Below are positions 7,631 to 16,036 of a DNA stretch of 60,829 nucleotides, piece by piece. The notes beneath the pieces were generated by a model that was not told where the DNA came from, did no database searches, and saw only the letters and a program-made list of their open reading frames with translations. The translations under genes were made by a program, and so were the position numbers. Origin of the DNA: Dehalococcoidia bacterium (GTDB lineage: Bacteria; Chloroflexota; Dehalococcoidia; SM23-28-2); assembly GCA_020356025.1 (NCBI GenBank), contig CP070630.1, forward strand, positions 1,511,785 through 1,572,613. The letters are read 5' to 3'. The first letter of the stretch is position 1. Each line of letters starts with the position of its first letter.

Positions 7631-8798
7631 ATCCTAACTCGCCTGCAAATAGCCTGTTGCGCACATCTCCAACTGTTCTGACTTTGACGTTCAATAGCCG
7701 GGCTGCGTCGCGTTCAGACAGTCGCCCTTCAGCAGCCGCAGCCAACAAGGTCAAGGTGAAAGTGCTGCTATTACGAGCCAACAATGTTCTATGAAAATCG
7801 CCGCCGCTTTCGGTGCCCTTAGGCGTGATACGGGCCATCAAATCTTCATAATGAACCCGATACTCTTGGGACGAGAACTTCTTGTTTTCATAGGCTCTAC
7901 GCAGGACAACAAACTTACTGACTCTATAGTGGGGCGCAAGTTTGTCTAGATTCGTTCCTACTTCTTCATCATCCTGCCACCGAACTTCGAAGTCGCTATT
8001 AGGCACTAGTATTTCCGCCGCTATTTGATCGCACTTCCGGTCAATGTGATTCTCCTGCTGCCAAGAAGGCTGCCTGTAGTCCAGATTGGATACGCCGCTT
8101 TCCCCTATCCACAGATGCGCGACTTCGTGGGCAAGGGTGAATATCTGGGCCGTCTTCCAGTCTCGTGCATTGATGAACACGAGCGGGGCCAAATCGTCAC
8201 TTATCGCGAAGCCACGAAATTCTTGGACATCCAGCTTACGGTAGTTGTTGTTTTCAACGATGCTGCTCCGCAGCACAAGTATTCGTGACCGCTCCGCCCT
8301 GCGAATGAACTCTCGCAGAAATCCTTCCCAGTTTGGGGACTCCTGCCGCATGACGTTATTGATCCCCAAAGTGTTGACAATATCAGAGGCAATTGTTTGC
8401 ACGCCATCAGTCAAGGCAAAGCGACCAATGAATGGGATAGATTCTGCCCCTTCGTCTTCTTGGTACTCTCGATACCATTGCTGCTTCCGAAGCACGTCGT
8501 ACACCAGATCAAGAAAGGCGGGGCTAGGCGGACGCAACGGTGCGCCGGTGACGGTCCGCAGATCGGGCAGGGGGATGTCTTCAGACGGCGGCTCAGAGAG
8601 GAATAGAAATCCGAAGGGAACGTAAAGCTTCTGTGCTAGATTCTGTGCCTGACGAAGCGTTGGTCGCTCGTCGCCTCGTTCCCAAGCTGTGAACTTGGCA
8701 ACGGCGACGTTGAGCTTCTCGGCAACCGCGTCGGCGGTTAGGTTGTTTCGCTCACGAGCCCACTTGACCAGCGCCGGCGTGACAAATGCTTCAGTCAT
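7623..8798 (-). CDS. XRE-family HTH plus ImmA/IrrE metallopeptidase (COG2856)
   Basis: A 391-residue two-domain protein. An N-terminal Cro/CI-type helix-turn-helix (about residues 5-65; LTADAVAEKLNVAVAKFTAWE) is followed by an ImmA/IrrE-like zinc peptidase domain with the HExxH site in LAHEVAHLW (about 230-240). ATG 8798 (MTEAFVTP) fits the usual N-terminus of the family; an in-frame start at 8822 would add 8 residues. Proteins of this class act as regulators or antitoxins and may cleave a repressor or toxin. It forms a two-gene unit with the overlapping DUF4411 gene. The pair is AT-richer than its flanks and carries no visible att site. Confidence 0.87.
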   Translation of the reverse strand: MTEAFVTPALVKWARERNNLTADAVAEKLNVAVAKFTAWERGDERPTLRQAQNLAQKLYVPFGFLFLSEPPSEDIPLPDLRTVTGAPLRPPSPAFLDLVYDVLRKQQWYREYQEDEGAESIPFIGRFALTDGVQTIASDIVNTLGINNVMRQESPNWEGFLREFIRRAERSRILVLRSSIVENNNYRKLDVQEFRGFAISDDLAPLVFINARDWKTAQIFTLAHEVAHLWIGESGVSNLDYRQPSWQQENHIDRKCDQIAAEILVPNSDFEVRWQDDEEVGTNLDKLAPHYRVSKFVVLRRAYENKKFSSQEYRVHYEDLMARITPKGTESGGDFHRTLLARNSSTFTLTLLAAAAEGRLSERDAARLLNVKVRTVGDVRNRLFAGELGYA

Positions 8799-8834
8799 GA
8801 CGAGCCAGCCCTGCTTTAGCACACGATGAAATTG

Positions 8835-8862
8835 TTGTCAAGCGATGATTACGTTGTATAAT
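8835..8862 (+). promoter_or_regulatory. Sigma-70-type promoter for the ThDP enzyme gene
   Basis: TTGTCA (8835-8840) and a perfect TATAAT (8857-8862) are separated by 16 bp. This leaves a leader of roughly 55 nt before ATG 8924. The region is also the upstream area of the divergent ImmA/IrrE gene. Confidence 0.75.
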
Positions 8863-8923
8863 GCCTGCCGCATCCTGAACAAGCCAGCGGTGGGCAGAGA
8901 GCGTTTGCAGGGGGAGGACGGAC

Positions 8924-10600
8924 ATGGCGACGATAGATGGCGGCGAGATGGTGGCCCGCATCCTGGAGCGAGAGGGCATCCGGGAGATATTCACCCTCCC
9001 TGGCGACGTGGATCTGATCCTCCGCGCCGCCGAAAGCCGCGGCTTCCGCATCATCGACACCCGCCATGAGCAGGCGGCGGGGCACATGGCCGATGGCTGG
9101 GCGCGAGTTACCGGTCGTCCCGGGGTAGCAGCAGTTACCTCCGGGCCGGGCGTCACCGACGTGGTCACTGCGGTGGCCAACGCATACGCAGACGCTATCC
9201 CTATGCTGGTCCTGGCCGGGCGCAGCGCAATAGTGGAGGACGAGACTGTGGCCCAGCAGTCGCTGCCCCAGGTGGAGATGATGAGGCCGATCACCAAGTG
9301 GGCCTATACTGTTCCTCGTCCTCAGCGCATCGCCGAGTTCACGGCGATGGCCTTGCGCCAGGCCACGACGGGGCGTCCAGGACCCGTTTTCCTGGACATC
9401 CCTGACGATGTGATGAAGGCTCAGGTGGAGGAGGAGAGGGTGTTCTTCCCCGAGGAGTACCGGCCCAAGGCGCCGCCGGCGGCTCAGACCGAGGCCATCG
9501 CCAAGGCGATGGATGCTCTGGAGAGCGCTCAGCGGCCGGTCATCCTGGCCGGAGGGGGCGTATGGTTCGCTCAGGCGGCGGACGAGCTGAGGGAGTTCGC
9601 CGCGCTGACCCAGATTCCCGTGCTGGCCAATGGTAAGGCCAGGGGCTGTGTCCCTGAGGATACGCCGCTCGGGTTCGGCGACTTCGTGCCCCTGGCGGCC
9701 GGCCAACCAGACGTCGTGCTCGTTTTGGGCGCCCGCCTGGGGCTCTTCACGGGCGGACGTTACCTCTCTCTGATTCCGGCGAGTGCCAAGGTGATCCAGG
9801 TGGACATCGAGGGCGAGGAGATAGGCCGGAACCGGGACGTCCAGTTGGGCATCGTGGGCGACTGCCGCGAGGTATTGCGTCAGTTGCTGGAGGGTGCCCG
9901 CCAGCACCCCTGGCCCCAGCGAGATGCCTGGCTGGAGGTTCTCGGCAGGACTCGCCAAGGGCGCTCACAGGCGTTCGCCGCTGGCCTGGCTTCCAGCGAG
10001 CCACCCATCCATCCCTTCCGGCTGGCCACCGAGGTTGCCCGCTTTCTGCCAGACGACGCGATCATCGCCGCCGACGGCGGCGAGGCCTGGGACTGGATGA
10101 ACAGCGCTGCGGTGGTGAAGAGGCCAGGGCACTGGCTATCGCACGGCTATCTGGGCTGTCTGGGAGTTGGCCTTAGCTTCGGGATGGCGGCTAAGCTGGC
10201 CCATCCAAATAAGCCTGTGTTGGTGACCACCGGCGACGGGTCGATCGGGCTCAACTTCGCTGAGTTCCATACCGCCGCCAAGCACAACTTGCCCGTCGTG
10301 GTCGTGGTGTTCAACGACAAGGCCTGGGGCATGTGCAAGCACGGGCAGGAGATGGCCCGCGGCAAAGGGCAGACGGTGGCCACCGAGCTCGGCCTGGTGC
10401 ACTATGAGAAGGCCGCTGAGGGCCTGGGGGCCTACGGCGAGCTGGTGGAGAAGCCAGCAGACATTGTGCCGGCCCTGAAGCGGGCCTTCAAGAGCGGAAA
10501 ACCGGCCTGCCTGAACGTCCTCATCGACCCCGACGCGGTCTCGCCGGCCACCATAGGCGGCGCGGCGATGAGCAGCGCCATAATGGCTGCCGCTACCTAG
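8924..10600 (+). CDS. Thiamine diphosphate-dependent enzyme, acetolactate synthase-like
   Basis: This 558-residue protein has the three-domain fold of acetolactate synthase and oxalyl-CoA decarboxylase relatives. The N-terminal PYR domain has the catalytic glutamate in RHEQAAGHMADG (Glu49). The central domain (about 190-330) has the GARLG-type motif. The C-terminal PP domain has the ThDP/Mg motif starting at GDGS (about 437) and ending near FNDKAWGM. GPG loops (TSGPG) are intact. No ilvN regulatory subunit follows, and there is no ilvC or ilvD nearby, so it may not serve branched-chain amino acid synthesis. The exact 2-oxo acid substrate is open. The start has a good upstream GGGGGAGGA site. 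Confidence 0.87.
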   Translation: MATIDGGEMVARILEREGIREIFTLPGDVDLILRAAESRGFRIIDTRHEQAAGHMADGWARVTGRPGVAAVTSGPGVTDVVTAVANAYADAIPMLVLAGRSAIVEDETVAQQSLPQVEMMRPITKWAYTVPRPQRIAEFTAMALRQATTGRPGPVFLDIPDDVMKAQVEEERVFFPEEYRPKAPPAAQTEAIAKAMDALESAQRPVILAGGGVWFAQAADELREFAALTQIPVLANGKARGCVPEDTPLGFGDFVPLAAGQPDVVLVLGARLGLFTGGRYLSLIPASAKVIQVDIEGEEIGRNRDVQLGIVGDCREVLRQLLEGARQHPWPQRDAWLEVLGRTRQGRSQAFAAGLASSEPPIHPFRLATEVARFLPDDAIIAADGGEAWDWMNSAAVVKRPGHWLSHGYLGCLGVGLSFGMAAKLAHPNKPVLVTTGDGSIGLNFAEFHTAAKHNLPVVVVVFNDKAWGMCKHGQEMARGKGQTVATELGLVHYEKAAEGLGAYGELVEKPADIVPALKRAFKSGKPACLNVLIDPDAVSPATIGGAAMSSAIMAAAT

Positions 10601-10656
10601 GCCTCGCTGACGCCTTGCTCTGCCTCCGCGGGGGCGGTAGATTGTGAGCAAGCGAT

Positions 10657-11142
10657 ATGTTTGGCAGACGTCTGGTCAAACGGGCGGACTCGCAGGCGGA
10701 GGTTCGGCTGGCGGTTGCCGAGGACTGGCAAGGCTTTCTCGTTCTGGCGGGGGCCATGTACCAGGAATTCGAGGAGGAAGGGCCGCCCGGGCAGCGCCTG
10801 ATGGAGCTGTTCGATCGTGCGCTAGCGCCTGACTCGCCCTTCAAGCTGTTCTTCGCCGTCGAAGGGGGCGAGCTGTGTGGCATGCTGTCGCTGGCTATCG
10901 CGCCTACCACTCAGGAGGCAGGGTGCTTTGCCTATCTCGACGACTTGTTCGTGCTGGAGCACTACCGCGGCCAGGGCATAGGGACGAAATTGATGCGCGA
11001 AGCGCTGAACCATGCGCGTAGGAGCGGTTGCATTCGGGTGGAGCTTGGCACGCGGCGGGACAACATCCGCGCCCGCCGTCTGTACGAGCGGTTGGGTTTT
11101 CGGGAAGTGGACGGTGTCAGGTACTGGCTGATGCTGCGCTAG
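10657..11142 (+). CDS. GNAT-family N-acetyltransferase
   Basis: A 161-residue single-domain acetyltransferase. The acetyl-CoA-binding motif A is clear (LDDLFVLEHYRGQGIGTKLM, about residues 97-116), followed by motif B (DNIRARRLYERLGF). The N-terminal substrate-binding part is not recognisable, so the acceptor (protein, amine or antibiotic) is unknown. It stands 56 bp after the ThDP enzyme on the same strand and could be co-transcribed. An upstream in-frame GTG at 10645 is not ruled out. Confidence 0.85.
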   Translation: MFGRRLVKRADSQAEVRLAVAEDWQGFLVLAGAMYQEFEEEGPPGQRLMELFDRALAPDSPFKLFFAVEGGELCGMLSLAIAPTTQEAGCFAYLDDLFVLEHYRGQGIGTKLMREALNHARRSGCIRVELGTRRDNIRARRLYERLGFREVDGVRYWLMLR

Positions 11143-11181
11143 AGGCGCGGCGGCGGCGCGGTCTCTTGTCCTTTCTTTCTT

Positions 11182-12696
11182 ATGCATCTGCATCAATTAG
11201 CCGGCGAACTGGACGAGAAGGAGATCCTTGGCGCCGATGTCCCGATATCGGCCATCTGCAGTGACTCTCGTCGGGTCGCGCCGGGGGCCCTGTTCGTGGC
11301 CGTGCCCGGCTTTCGGGTCGATGGGCACGACTACATAAGCGAGGCGGTGGCAGGCGGCGCCGCGGCGGTGGTCGTTCAGGCCGACCGGCGGGCGAAGTGG
11401 CAGGCCGCCGTCGAGGGAGGCCGCCTGCCGGCCATCGTGGTGACCGACAGCCGTCGGGCTCTGGCGGCGCTGGCGGCCGCCTTCCACGGCCATCCGGGAA
11501 GGCGGCTGCGGGTCATCGGCGTCACCGGGACGGACGGTAAGACCACCACCATTCATCTTATCAGCGCTCTCCTGGAGGCAAGGGGCCATCGCACGGGCCT
11601 TCTGAGCACTGTCCACTGCAAGGTGGGCGATCGTCTCTTGCCCAACGAGTATCACTTCACCACGCCCGAGGCGCCTCAGGTGCAGGCTCTCCTGGCTGAC
11701 ATGGCAAGAGCCGGAGTCGATTACGCTATCCTGGAATCGAGTTCCCACGGCTTGGCCCTGCACCGCCTGGACGACTGCGAATACGATGTGGCGGTGGTGA
11801 CCAACGTCACCGCCGATCACCTGGACTTTCACGGCTCGCGGGAGGAGTACCTGGCGGCCAAGGGTCGCCTGTTCGCCATGCTGGACGAGGCGGCTGACAA
11901 AGGGGCGGGCAAGGTGGCCGTGCTCAACGCCGACGAGCCCGCCGTCGCCCACTTCGCTGGCCTCACGCGGGCTCGCATCGTGACGTATGGTGTGCAGAAG
12001 GCGGCCGACGTCCAGGCGGCGGATATCGCTCCCACCGAGTGGGGTTCCCGCTTTCGTCTCCGGGCGGAAGGGAGCGAGCTGGAGGTGGTCGTTGGCTTTC
12101 CCGGGCTGTTCAACGTTCACAATAGCCTGGCGGCGGCGACAGTAGCGCTCTCTCAGGGCATCTCACTGGCTGCTGTCAGGGATGCTCTGGAGTCTTTCCC
12201 TGGCGTTCCGGGCCGCCTGGAGCGCATCGATGAGGGGCAGCCCTTCACGGTGGTGGTGGACTTCGCCCATGCGCCCGAGGCCCTGCGACGCGTCCTGGCG
12301 TTCCTGCGCGAGCGATGCCGGGGGCGGCTCATCGTCGTTTTCGGCTGCATAGGCGAGAGGGAGAGGCCGCGTCGCTTGGGCATGGGGCTTGCGGCAGGCG
12401 AGCAGGCCGACTTCGCCGTCCTCACCAACGATAACCCCTTCCAGGAGGACCCCCAGGCCATCCTGGCGGAGATCGCTCAGGGCCTGGAGAAGGCGGGTCG
12501 ACACGAGGGGCATCACTTCATTTGCATCCCCGACCGGCGGGAGGCCATCGCCCACGCTTTGGCCATGGCGGTCGAGGGGGACGTTGTGCTCCTTGCCGGC
12601 AAGGGGCACGAGCAGTCCATCACCGTCGGCGATACGGTCATCCCCTGGGACGAGTGCCGGGTGGCGCGCGAGCTCCTGCGGGAGCTGTTTTCCTAA
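11182..12696 (+). CDS. murE: UDP-N-acetylmuramyl-tripeptide synthetase MurE
   Basis: This 504-residue Mur ligase adds the third residue of the peptidoglycan stem peptide, using ATP and UDP-MurNAc-L-Ala-D-Glu. The N-terminal domain has CSDSRRVAPGALFVAVPG (UDP-binding region). The central domain has the ATP loop GTDGKTTT (about residues 115-122) and the C-terminal domain follows. The amino-acid-selecting motif reads DNPF (residues 417-420), where meso-diaminopimelate enzymes usually have DNPR, so the added residue may be lysine, ornithine or another diamino acid. Length is normal. There is no obvious Shine-Dalgarno before ATG 11182. It stands alone, without other dcw genes. Confidence 0.93.
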   Translation: MHLHQLAGELDEKEILGADVPISAICSDSRRVAPGALFVAVPGFRVDGHDYISEAVAGGAAAVVVQADRRAKWQAAVEGGRLPAIVVTDSRRALAALAAAFHGHPGRRLRVIGVTGTDGKTTTIHLISALLEARGHRTGLLSTVHCKVGDRLLPNEYHFTTPEAPQVQALLADMARAGVDYAILESSSHGLALHRLDDCEYDVAVVTNVTADHLDFHGSREEYLAAKGRLFAMLDEAADKGAGKVAVLNADEPAVAHFAGLTRARIVTYGVQKAADVQAADIAPTEWGSRFRLRAEGSELEVVVGFPGLFNVHNSLAAATVALSQGISLAAVRDALESFPGVPGRLERIDEGQPFTVVVDFAHAPEALRRVLAFLRERCRGRLIVVFGCIGERERPRRLGMGLAAGEQADFAVLTNDNPFQEDPQAILAEIAQGLEKAGRHEGHHFICIPDRREAIAHALAMAVEGDVVLLAGKGHEQSITVGDTVIPWDECRVARELLRELFS

Positions 12697-12728
12697 GCCC
12701 AGCGACCTCGATCAGTGACGGCGGCTGA

Positions 12729-12758
12729 TTGACGCCCTCCCTGGAAAGCTGTTAGCAT
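12729..12758 (+). promoter_or_regulatory. Promoter of a short transcription unit
   Basis: TTGACG (12729-12734), an 18-bp spacer and TAGCAT (12753-12758) lie about 27 bp before a 24-codon reading frame, which is followed by a terminator. The -10 matches consensus at four of six positions. Confidence 0.5.
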
Positions 12759-12784
12759 TGATCGCAGGAAAGGAGGTGATGTGG

Positions 12785-12859
12785 ATGGACGATAATCGTA
12801 GCGAGGGCCTCAGGCCTGTCCACCCGCACCGCCATTCCTTGGAGGTGATGGCGGGCTAG
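12785..12859 (+). CDS. 24-residue small protein or leader peptide
   Basis: ATG 12785 is preceded at ideal distance by AAAGGAGG. It encodes 24 residues containing VHPHRHSLE, then TAG at 12857-12859. An overlapping in-frame ATG at 12779 would add two residues. The stop codon falls in the 5' arm of a small hairpin (12855-12862 with 12867-12874), and an intrinsic terminator follows at once. The unit has its own promoter-like sequence, so it may make a stand-alone micropeptide, a structured small RNA, or a leader controlling birA. I know no family for it. Confidence 0.5.
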   Translation: MDDNRSEGLRPVHPHRHSLEVMAG

Positions 12860-12879
12860 GCCCTGGGGCCTAGCGCGAA

Positions 12880-12909
12880 AGCCAGCCCGCTACGGCGGGC
12901 TGGCTTTTT
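12880..12909 (+). terminator. Strong intrinsic terminator upstream of birA
   Basis: An 11-bp perfect stem (AGCCAGCCCGC with its complement, tetraloop TACG, 12880-12905) is followed directly by a T tract to 12909. It ends the short transcript described above and separates it from birA. Confidence 0.88.
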
Positions 12910-12938
12910 GTTTGGGGGCGGTATATCCTTCCCTTGCC

Positions 12939-13712
12939 ATGACCGCCAGATTTTCCGCTAAGGCCCTGAGGGAAAGCCTCACGACCAGCTTTGTCGGGCG
13001 GCGTCTGGAGTATCGGGCGGCTCTCGGTTCCACCCAGGAGCTGGCGCGTGAGCTGGCCCAGACGGGGGCAGCCGAGGGCACGGTCGTCCTGGCTGGCCGC
13101 CAGACAGCGGGCCGGGGTCGTCTGGATCGCTCCTGGATCTCGCCGAGCGGCGGTCTCTACCTCACCGTCGTCCTCCGCCCACCGGCCAAGCATCTGAAGG
13201 CGCTGGTCATCATCGCTGCTCTGGCAGTGGCTCGCGCCATCGAGCGGCTGGTGGGCCTGCAGACGACTCTGAAGTGGCCCAACGACGTGCTGGTGGCCGG
13301 GCGAAAGCTCTCTGGCATTCTCAGCGAGTCGGAGCTGGTGGGCGAAGGTGTGAGCTATGCCCTGGTGGGCATCGGCGTGAACGTCAACGCCGACATGACT
13401 GCCTATGGCGAGGCGGCTCCCCAGGCCACCAGCGTCATGACCGAGCTAGGGCGGGAGGTGTCGCGAGAGGGCCTAGCGGCAGCCATCCTCAACGAGTTCG
13501 AGGCGCTCTATCTGGCCGCTCAGGCGGGCGAGCCGATCCACGAGGAGTGGCGCGCTCGTCTGAGTACGCTGGGCAAGCAGGTGCAGGTGCGCTTCGGCGA
13601 GCAGGTGGAAGAAGGACTGGCCGAGGATGTGGATAGCGATGGCAACCTCGTCTTGCGCCGGGCCGATGGCTCCCCTGTGACCATCGCTGCCGGCGATGTG
13701 ACCCTGCGCTAG
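12939..13712 (+). CDS. birA: Biotin--[acetyl-CoA-carboxylase] ligase, monofunctional
   Basis: This 257-residue enzyme activates biotin to biotinyl-AMP and attaches it to the biotin carboxyl carrier protein. The biotin/ATP loop GRQTAGRGRLDRSW (about residues 53-66), KWPNDVLVAGRKLSGIL (about 110-126) and GIGVNVN (about 143-149) are all present, and the C-terminal SH3-like domain is complete. There is no N-terminal DNA-binding domain, so it is the class I form and not a repressor. ATG 12939 (MTARFS) is preferred; an upstream TTG at 12912 abuts the terminator and is unlikely. No clear Shine-Dalgarno is seen. Confidence 0.93.
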   Translation: MTARFSAKALRESLTTSFVGRRLEYRAALGSTQELARELAQTGAAEGTVVLAGRQTAGRGRLDRSWISPSGGLYLTVVLRPPAKHLKALVIIAALAVARAIERLVGLQTTLKWPNDVLVAGRKLSGILSESELVGEGVSYALVGIGVNVNADMTAYGEAAPQATSVMTELGREVSREGLAAAILNEFEALYLAAQAGEPIHEEWRARLSTLGKQVQVRFGEQVEEGLAEDVDSDGNLVLRRADGSPVTIAAGDVTLR

Positions 13713-13769
13713 GCCAGAATCTCCCGCGCGGTTTGTCTTGCCTGGGCGCTCTCCTCCTGGGTCCCAGGT

Positions 13770-14564
13770 CTAGTCCGTTGAAGAAGCGGCGATCCCCTTC
13801 GTCAGAGCCTGAAGCAGGTCGATAGGGATGGGGAAGACCAAGGTGTTGGTGCGCTCGGTGGTGATCTCCGTTAGGGTCTGCAGGTAGCGGAGCTGCAGGG
13901 TGCCAGGCGAGGCAGCAATGATGCGGCCGGCCTCGGCCAGGCGCTCGGCCGCCTGGAACTCGCCCTCGGCGTGAATGACCTTGGCCCGTCGCTCTCGTTC
14001 GGCCTCCGCCTGGCGGGCGATGGTACGCACCATCTCCGGTGCCAGGAGCACGTCCCTTACCTCCACCATGCTCACCTTCACCCCCCAGGGCTCGGTGGCC
14101 TCATCGACGGCGACCTGGAGACGCTGGTTGATCTCCTCGCGTTTGGCCAGAAGCGCATCTAGGTCGGACTGGCCGATGGTGCTGCGGAGGGTAGTCTGGG
14201 CGATGAGGGCGGTGGCCCGGAAGTAGTTCTCCACCTTGACCACGGCATCTTCAGGGTTGACCACCCGGAAGTACATCACCGCATCGACCTTAACCGTTAC
14301 GTTGTCAGTGGTGATCATCTCCTGGCTGGGCACGTCCACGGTGAAGACGCGCAGGTCTATCTTCACCATCCTGTCCACGATGGGCAGGATGATAAACAGC
14401 CCTGGCCCCTTGGCTCCCACCAGGCGGCCCAGGCGGAAAATGACCCCTCGTTCGTACTCCTGGACGATCTTCACGGCCAGGGGGAACAGAGGGATCAGAA
14501 GGACGTAGCCGAGACCGGTGAGAAGTCTGGCTACCCAGTTGTCGGTCGGTGGTGCACTAGCCAT
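13770..14564 (-). CDS. Slipin, SPFH/band 7 (stomatin-like) membrane protein
   Basis: A 264-residue stomatin-like protein. The N-terminal hydrophobic hairpin ([19 protein letters not shown]) anchors it. The SPFH domain follows ([22 protein letters not shown] to about residue 190) with a helical C-terminal part. Its start overlaps the end of the NfeD-family protease gene by 8 nt. This matches the well-known conserved pair in which the ClpP-class NfeD protease acts on the partner stomatin. It is probably involved in membrane microdomain organisation or quality control. Confidence 0.92.
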   Translation of the reverse strand: MASAPPTDNWVARLLTGLGYVLLIPLFPLAVKIVQEYERGVIFRLGRLVGAKGPGLFIILPIVDRMVKIDLRVFTVDVPSQEMITTDNVTVKVDAVMYFRVVNPEDAVVKVENYFRATALIAQTTLRSTIGQSDLDALLAKREEINQRLQVAVDEATEPWGVKVSMVEVRDVLLAPEMVRTIARQAEAERERRAKVIHAEGEFQAAERLAEAGRIIAASPGTLQLRYLQTLTEITTERTNTLVFPIPIDLLQALTKGIAASSTD

Positions 14565-15912
14565 TCTCTAGCTCCTTTCCCTTTTTCCTTACTATCAGCC
14601 TGAGGCCTTCGATTGCGGTGACGACTACCTCCTCGCCTTCCTCCGCGCTGCCGTCTTCCAAGGTAGCCGACCAGTACTCGCCATCTACGAACACCATGCC
14701 GCTGGGATCGAGGGGCGAACGGGCCACGCCGCGGCGGCCGATGAGGATGTCGACGCCCGTCACCGCCGGCTGGCTGCGGATGCGAATGATCGATGTTACC
14801 ACGAACAGGAAGAAGGCGCCTGCTGCGGCCGCCATACCATAGACCAGCCACATGTTTACCTGGAATCCGGATGGGTTGCCCCAGGTCAGCAACAGACCCC
14901 CCAGAATCAGGGCCACCACGCCCCCGATGCCTAATACACCGCCGCTGGTCACGAAGATCTCGGCGATAAAGAGGGCGAAGGCCAGAAAGATGAGGATGAC
15001 TCCCGCCCAGTTGAAGGGGAGTACGCTGAGGGAGAAGAAGGCTATGATGAGGGCGATGGCGCCAAACACGCCGGGGAAGATCTGGCCAGGGTTGACGATT
15101 TCGTAGAAGAGGGCTATCGACCCCAGGCTGAGCAGAAGAAAGGTGATGTTGGGGTCGCTGATGAGGTCCAGGAAGCGTTCGGCGAGGTTCATGTTGTTGT
15201 GAACGATCTCGGCTTCTCTGGTGGTGAGGGCGACTGTGCGGTCGACCAGTTGCACCTCTCGGCCGTCCACCGCCTCCAGAAGGGAGGGGAGGTCGTCGGC
15301 TACCAGGTCCACCACGTTCAGGTCGACCGCCTCCGTCTCCGTGGCTGAGACGGCCTCGCGCACGGCCTGCTCTGCCCATTCGGCGTTGCGTCCGCGGTAG
15401 TTGGCGATGCTCTTGGCATAGGCCACGGCGTCCTCGGTCACCTTTTTGCCGAGGGTGCCCTCGATGTCCTCGCCACCGGCTCCGACGGGGCTGGCAGCGC
15501 CGATGCGGGTGCTGGGGGCCATGGCGGCGATGTTGGCGGCCATGGTGATGAAGGTTCCCGCCGAGGCAGCCTTTGCCCCCTTCGGCGATACGTAGACGAT
15601 AACCGGTATGCGGTCTTCTTCAATACGCTTGACGATGTCCTCCATAGAGCTCATGAGGCCGCCAGGGGTATCCAGCTCGATGACCACCGCCATCGCCTTG
15701 GCGTCTTCGGCTTGGTCGATGCCGCGGTTGATGTAGCGGTGCATGACGGGGTTCACGTCACCATCGGCCTTCAGAACGTGGACAGCTCCCTCCGGCCCGC
15801 CTGGCCCGCCGCAGGCGGCGGCCAAGAGGAGCAGGGCGACGACCAGGAGGAGCAGACGGCGCACAAAAACCAGTCGCTGCATCCGGGGCATGACCAGGAG
15901 ATGGTTCCTCAT
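14557..15912 (-). CDS. nfeD: NfeD-family membrane-bound serine protease (ClpP class)
   Basis: About 451 residues starting at ATG 15912, chosen because GAGG lies upstream; the in-frame ATG at 15936 overlaps a TATAAT-like -10. An N-terminal signal/lipoprotein segment ([17 protein letters not shown]) leads into a ClpP-like protease domain (about 45-225) with the serine in [10 protein letters not shown] and the expected downstream Lys. Four or five hydrophobic helices (about 250-380) follow, then a soluble OB-fold NfeD domain ([24 protein letters not shown]). The long form with all three parts is the type that pairs with stomatin. It is the first gene of the two-gene operon. Confidence 0.92.
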   Translation of the reverse strand: MRNHLLVMPRMQRLVFVRRLLLLVVALLLLAAACGGPGGPEGAVHVLKADGDVNPVMHRYINRGIDQAEDAKAMAVVIELDTPGGLMSSMEDIVKRIEEDRIPVIVYVSPKGAKAASAGTFITMAANIAAMAPSTRIGAASPVGAGGEDIEGTLGKKVTEDAVAYAKSIANYRGRNAEWAEQAVREAVSATETEAVDLNVVDLVADDLPSLLEAVDGREVQLVDRTVALTTREAEIVHNNMNLAERFLDLISDPNITFLLLSLGSIALFYEIVNPGQIFPGVFGAIALIIAFFSLSVLPFNWAGVILIFLAFALFIAEIFVTSGGVLGIGGVVALILGGLLLTWGNPSGFQVNMWLVYGMAAAAGAFFLFVVTSIIRIRSQPAVTGVDILIGRRGVARSPLDPSGMVFVDGEYWSATLEDGSAEEGEEVVVTAIEGLRLIVRKKGKELENG

Positions 15913-16036
15913 GAGCGAAACCTCGTCTAGCCTCATTATAGCCGCTTGGCCGCTCGGTTCCTACTGGCCGCCGCCAGTTTCGGAGAAGCGAGCGGGAATG
16001 CACCACCGCCACGATTTGCGCTATGATCTGCAGGCA

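Noticed and set aside
12785..12859. Histidine-operon leader peptide
   Set aside because: HPHRH is His-rich, but the next gene is birA, and the his operon lies over 4 kb away behind other genes.
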